Positions 29,621-32,421 of a DNA stretch of 32,421 nt are shown piece after piece. Each line of letters opens with the position of its first letter. Position 1 is the first letter of the stretch. The stretch is from CAMAVH01 sp964628235 (GTDB taxonomy: Bacteria > Pseudomonadota > Alphaproteobacteria > SMXQ01), in contig CAZVLU010000041.1 in NCBI GenBank assembly GCA_964628235.1, positions 1 to 32,421 on the forward strand. Reading direction: 5' to 3'. A model generated the notes under the pieces. That model searched no databases. It was not told where the DNA came from and saw nothing but the letters and a program-made list of their open reading frames with translations. Position numbers and translations under genes: made by a program.

Positions 29621-30625
29621 ATTGAAGCCGATGACCTCGAGCAGAGCGGTCTTCTCCGGCGAGGCGGGGAAGATGTCGAGCGCGTCGCGCGCGAGGGCGC
29701 TGTAGTGGCGCGCGCGCTCCAGCGTGTCGGCCAGCACGCCATGCTGGTTCATCAACCGCATGGCGTGGGCGAGATCGCCCTCGGTCTGGTCGAGGTCTTC
29801 CATCGTGCGGCGCCAGAACGCTTTTTCCTCGTCGTTGCCGCGGCGGAAGGCGAGGATGATCGGCAGGGTGATCTTGCCTTCGCGGAAATCGTCGCCGACC
29901 GACTTGCCGAGCGTCGCCTGCACGGCTGTGTAGTCGAGCACGTCGTCGAGCAGTTGGAAGGCGATGCCGAGATTGAGGCCGTAAGACTCGAGCGCCTGCT
30001 CCTCGACCTTGGGCCGGCTGGCGACGACCGCGCCGATGCGCGCGGCGGCGGCGAACAGCACGGCGGTCTTGCAGCGGATTACTTCGAGATATTGCGCTTC
30101 GCTGGTGTCGGTGTCGTTGGCGGTGGTGAGCTGCATCACCTCGCCCTCGGCGATCACGGCGGAGGCGTTGGACAGGATGGCGAGCACGTCGAGCGAGCCG
30201 TCGGCGACCATGAGCTGGAAGGCGCGGCTGAACAGGAAGTCGCCGACCAGCACGCTCGGCTGGTTGCCCCACAGGGTGTTGGCGGTGGCCTGGCCGCGGC
30301 GCAGGTCGCTGTCGTCGACCACGTCGTCATGCAGCAGGGTGGCGGTGTGGATGAATTCGACCGAGGCGGCCAAACCGATATGGCGCGGTCCGCGATAGCC
30401 GCACATGCGCGCCGCGCCGAGCAGCATCATCGGGCGCAGGCGCTTGCCGCCGGCGGCGATGATATGGCCGGCGAGCTGCGGAATGAGCGCCACCGGGCTT
30501 TCCATGCGCGTCAGGATCACCGCGTTGACCTTGGCGATATCGTCCGCCACCAGCGCCTGCAGGGCGTCCAGCGAGGGTTGCGGGCCTTTGCCGCGCGCCG
30601 CTTCGAGATCGACGATGACCGCCAA
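29603..30625 (-). CDS. ispB: Long-chain polyprenyl diphosphate synthase
   Basis: A 340-residue trans-polyprenyl transferase, most likely making the side chain of ubiquinone (octaprenyl/decaprenyl diphosphate). The first aspartate-rich motif LLHDDVVDDSDLRRG has Asp100 and Asp104, the second, LLDDVLDY, is near 227-231; the lysine/arginine motifs GGKRLRP near 59 and KTAVLFAAA near 186 are present. The TTG start at 30625 is chosen because CAGGAG stands six bases upstream and the ATG within that stretch is out of frame; a longer frame from 30712 has no ribosome site. Relatives start with similar IVDLEAARG. Divergent from the DUF2007/methyltransferase genes. Symbol ispB by function, chain length not known. 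Confidence 0.93.
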   Translation of the reverse strand: MAVIVDLEAARGKGPQPSLDALQALVADDIAKVNAVILTRMESPVALIPQLAGHIIAAGGKRLRPMMLLGAARMCGYRGPRHIGLAASVEFIHTATLLHDDVVDDSDLRRGQATANTLWGNQPSVLVGDFLFSRAFQLMVADGSLDVLAILSNASAVIAEGEVMQLTTANDTDTSEAQYLEVIRCKTAVLFAAAARIGAVVASRPKVEEQALESYGLNLGIAFQLLDDVLDYTAVQATLGKSVGDDFREGKITLPIILAFRRGNDEEKAFWRRTMEDLDQTEGDLAHAMRLMNQHGVLADTLERARHYSALARDALDIFPASPEKTALLEVIGFNMSRGH

Positions 30626-30824
30626 CGCATTCTCCTGAAATACGAAAAAAGCCGCGCCGCGCCTTGACGGCGGCGGGCCTCTTGAGCATAAGCCCGTCTC
30701 CGCGCCGGTCAAGGCTCAGGGGCCGGACGGCGGGCCGTCCCACGCGCTTGTGACGGGTCCCCCGCGCGGCATCTTTTTATCCTATGATGCCGCCCGCCAC
30801 GCGCCCCACCGAACACAGGTCGAC

Positions 30825-31067
30825 ATGAAGGAACTGCTGCGCACCAACGATCATGTCTTGCTGTCCTATGCCGCGGCGCTGCTCAGCGACGCCGGCATCC
30901 CGGCGGCGCAATTCGACATGCACACTTCGGTGCTCGAAGGCAGCATCGGGGCCTTGCCGCGCCGCCTGATGGTGGCTGACGACGATCATGCGCGCGCCCA
31001 GGAGCTGATCGATCAGGCCCTGGCGGAGATCGAGGCGGCCGCGCCGCCGAGCGAGGACGCACAATGA
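30825..31067 (+). CDS. DUF2007 family small protein
   Basis: An 80-residue cytoplasmic protein with the ferredoxin-like DUF2007 fold: MKELLRTNDHVLLSYAAALLSDAGIPAAQFDMH, then LPRRLMVADDDHARAQELIDQAL. The family is annotated as a putative signal-transducing or PII-like protein; its role is not established. ATG 30825 fits the family start; upstream in-frame codons precede a probable promoter region (TATGAT at 30783). Its stop is 10 bases before the methyltransferase start, as in other alphaproteobacteria. Confidence 0.88.
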   Translation: MKELLRTNDHVLLSYAAALLSDAGIPAAQFDMHTSVLEGSIGALPRRLMVADDDHARAQELIDQALAEIEAAAPPSEDAQ

Positions 31068-31077
31068 GCATGACAAC

Positions 31078-31839
31078 GTGACCATGACAGACGGCATGGG
31101 CATGGAGGTGACGGAGGACCGCATCCTCGGCGGTCGTATCCGTTTGCGCCAACCCAAGCAGGGTTACCGCGCTGCGATCGACCCGGTGTTTCTTGCCGCC
31201 TCTGTGCCCGCCGTGCGCGGCGACCGCGTGCTCGATCTCGGCATGGGCGTCGGCGCCGCGTCGTTGTGCCTCGCGCTGCGCGAGCCGGGCTGCCGAGTCA
31301 GCGGCATCGAGATCAACCGCGACCTGGTGCGCCTCGCCGCCGAGAACATCGCGCTCAACGAGATGAGCGGCCGCGTCGACGCCATGGTCGGCGATTTGAT
31401 CCGCCCGCCGTCGCGCCTGGTGCCGGGCTCGTTCCATCATGTCATGGCCAATCCGCCCTACGTCGAGGAGGGGGCCGGCACGCCGGCGCCCGATCCGGGC
31501 AAGGCGCGCGCCAACATGGAGGGCGAGGCGACGCTTGGCCATTGGATCCGCATGGGTCTGATGATGCTGCGTCCGCGCGGCACGCTGAGCATCGTCCATC
31601 GCGCCGACCGGCTCGACGCCCTGCTGGCCGAGCTCTACGGCAAGGCCGGCGGCATCGTGGTGTTTCCGCTGTGGCCCGACCGCACCAGCCGGCCGGCCAA
31701 GCGGGTGCTGATCCGCGCCGTGCGCGGCTCGCTGACGCCGCTGCGCCTCGCCGCCGGACTGGTGCTGCATGAGCCGGGCGGCGGCTATAGCCCCGCCGCC
31801 GACCAGATCCTGCGCGACGGGGCGGCCCTGCCGCTTTAA
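31078..31839 (+). CDS. tRNA1(Val) A37 N6-methyltransferase-like protein
   Basis: A 253-residue class I SAM-dependent methyltransferase. The SAM site is VLDLGMGVGAASLCLA near 51-66 (Met replaces the more common Thr/Cys after Gly) with the acidic GIEINRDLV near 79, and the catalytic NPPY motif of adenine N6-methyltransferases lies near 124. N-terminal RLRQPKQGYRAAIDPVFLAA near 22-41 is the family signature of TrmN6/YfiC-type enzymes. Start is GTG 31078 or ATG 31084; no strong ribosome site, so it is probably translated through coupling with the DUF2007 gene. A role in tRNA modification fits the following glyQ. Confidence 0.88.
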   Translation: MTMTDGMGMEVTEDRILGGRIRLRQPKQGYRAAIDPVFLAASVPAVRGDRVLDLGMGVGAASLCLALREPGCRVSGIEINRDLVRLAAENIALNEMSGRVDAMVGDLIRPPSRLVPGSFHHVMANPPYVEEGAGTPAPDPGKARANMEGEATLGHWIRMGLMMLRPRGTLSIVHRADRLDALLAELYGKAGGIVVFPLWPDRTSRPAKRVLIRAVRGSLTPLRLAAGLVLHEPGGGYSPAADQILRDGAALPL

Positions 31840-31922
31840 GACCCCGTAAATCCCTGGCATGTCCGGATTTTCGCCACGTGGCGGCGCTTGACGCTGTCTC
31901 GGCCCTGCCACTACAACAAGCC

Positions 31923-32138
31923 ATGTTCGGACTGAGTTTCGCCAAGCTCCTGCTGATCGCGCTAGCGGCCGTCGCCCTGTGGTACGGCTTCAAGCTGATG
32001 CGTCGCCGCGACCAGCGCCGCACCGAAGCCGCGCGCCCGGCAGAGAAGGTCCCCAAATTCGAGGGGGAAACCATGGTGAAATGCTCGGTCTGCGGCACCT
32101 ATAACCCGACGGGCGTCGTCTGCACGCATCGTCCCTGA
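31923..32138 (+). CDS. Small single-pass membrane protein with CxxC...C tail (PP0621-like)
   Basis: A 71-residue protein: membrane segment at residues 6-21 (FAKLLLIALAAVALWYGF), a basic linker (KLMRRRDQRR), then a C-terminal metal-binding-like motif VKCSVCGTYNPTGVVCTH with three cysteines and a histidine, a likely zinc site. Such proteins are common directly before glyQ in alphaproteobacteria. ATG 31923 starts just before the membrane segment; an ATG at 31878 would add a 15-residue tail. Function unknown; a PP0621-family relation is the best guess. Confidence 0.75.
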   Translation: MFGLSFAKLLLIALAAVALWYGFKLMRRRDQRRTEAARPAEKVPKFEGETMVKCSVCGTYNPTGVVCTHRP

Positions 32139-32159
32139 TCCAGTCTCCGGTTTTTGCTC

Positions 32160-32421
32160 ATGTCCTCGCCCAAGAAAGCCCCGTGCTTCCAGGAATTGAT
32201 CCTGCGCCTGCAAACCTTTTGGGGCGCGCAGGGCTGCGTGCTGTTGCAGCCCTACGATGTCGAGATGGGGGCGGGCACATTCCATCCGGCGACCACTTTG
32301 CGCGCGCTGGGCCCCGAGCCGTGGCGCGCGGCTTACGTGCAGCCCTCGCGCCGCCCGAAGGACGGCCGCTACGGCGAGAATCCGAACCGGCTGCAGCACT
32401 ACTACCAATTCCAGGTCATCA
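32160..32421 (+). CDS. glyQ: Glycyl-tRNA synthetase alpha subunit, 5' part only
   Basis: The first 87 residues of the bacterial GlyRS alpha subunit run off the window. CFQELILRLQTFWGAQGCVLLQPYDVEMGAGTFHP and the following AAYVQPSRRPKDGRYGENPNRLQHYYQFQVI are nearly invariant in the family and include the motif-1 and active-site start of this class II enzyme. The alpha subunit (with beta, GlyS, expected downstream) charges tRNA-Gly. ATG 32160 fits the family start after short spacing from the small membrane-protein gene. Confidence 0.96.
   Translation, partial: MSSPKKAPCFQELILRLQTFWGAQGCVLLQPYDVEMGAGTFHPATTLRALGPEPWRAAYVQPSRRPKDGRYGENPNRLQHYYQFQVI

Overview
The window is GC-rich, densely coding DNA from an alphaproteobacterium. 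The evidence is the gene block polyprenyl diphosphate synthase / DUF2007 / tRNA1(Val)-type methyltransferase / small CxxC protein / glyQ, two matches to the general-stress (EcfG-type) promoter GGAAC-N16-CGTT, a three-part PHO box in front of a Tat-exported PhoX phosphatase, and stand-alone Bug/TctC- and TAXI-type binding proteins. I cannot place it below class; the content would fit Hyphomicrobiales or Rhodospirillales. It looks chromosomal: no transposase, integrase, phage structural gene or CRISPR array was seen.

Layout. 1-1052: the end of a DM13-domain protein faces a two-gene envelope-stress-type operon (DUF883/YqjD-like and a holin-like membrane protein). 1266-2318: amidohydrolase with its own terminator. 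2394-7549 (minus strand): mandelate racemase/muconate lactonizing-type enzyme, periplasmic binding protein, fused double permease and ATPase, a complete ABC importer operon. 7845-13751 (plus strand), divergent from it: family III CoA transferase, thiolase-like protein without a Cys nucleophile, DUF35 OB-fold/zinc-ribbon partner, Bug-type binding protein and fused NDP-forming acyl-CoA synthetase. The two divergent operons read as one acyl-CoA-based carboxylate catabolic locus: import, isomerisation, CoA activation and C-C cleavage. The shared 295-bp intergenic region carries a repeated 10-mer.

13752-18813: a stress/envelope region. An EcfG-type promoter leads into a proline-rich lipoprotein, an OmpR-type regulator and a sensor kinase. 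Two unknown proteins follow, then a second EcfG-type promoter overlapping a stop codon and feeding a glycine-zipper lipoprotein. After that lipoprotein comes a run of three related structured repeats whose hairpin stems co-vary; the last copy doubles as an intrinsic terminator. 18814-22456: DUF2937 protein, SDR oxidoreductase and PhoX under a PHO box.

22530-28610: an amidohydrolase-fold protein that has lost its metal ligands; a PhnD-like binding protein next to a membrane histidine kinase and a single-domain receiver, probably a ligand-sensing module; apt; an orphan TAXI binding protein; and a 48-residue membrane protein. 28766-32421: bacterial PH-domain protein, bidirectional terminator, tRNA-Pro(CGG) with a clear promoter, and the housekeeping block ending in the truncated glyQ.

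The best candidates for something undescribed are the triple co-varying repeat (18437-18790), the thiolase-like/DUF35 pair with its CoA genes, the metal-ligand-free amidohydrolase and the binding-protein/kinase/receiver module.
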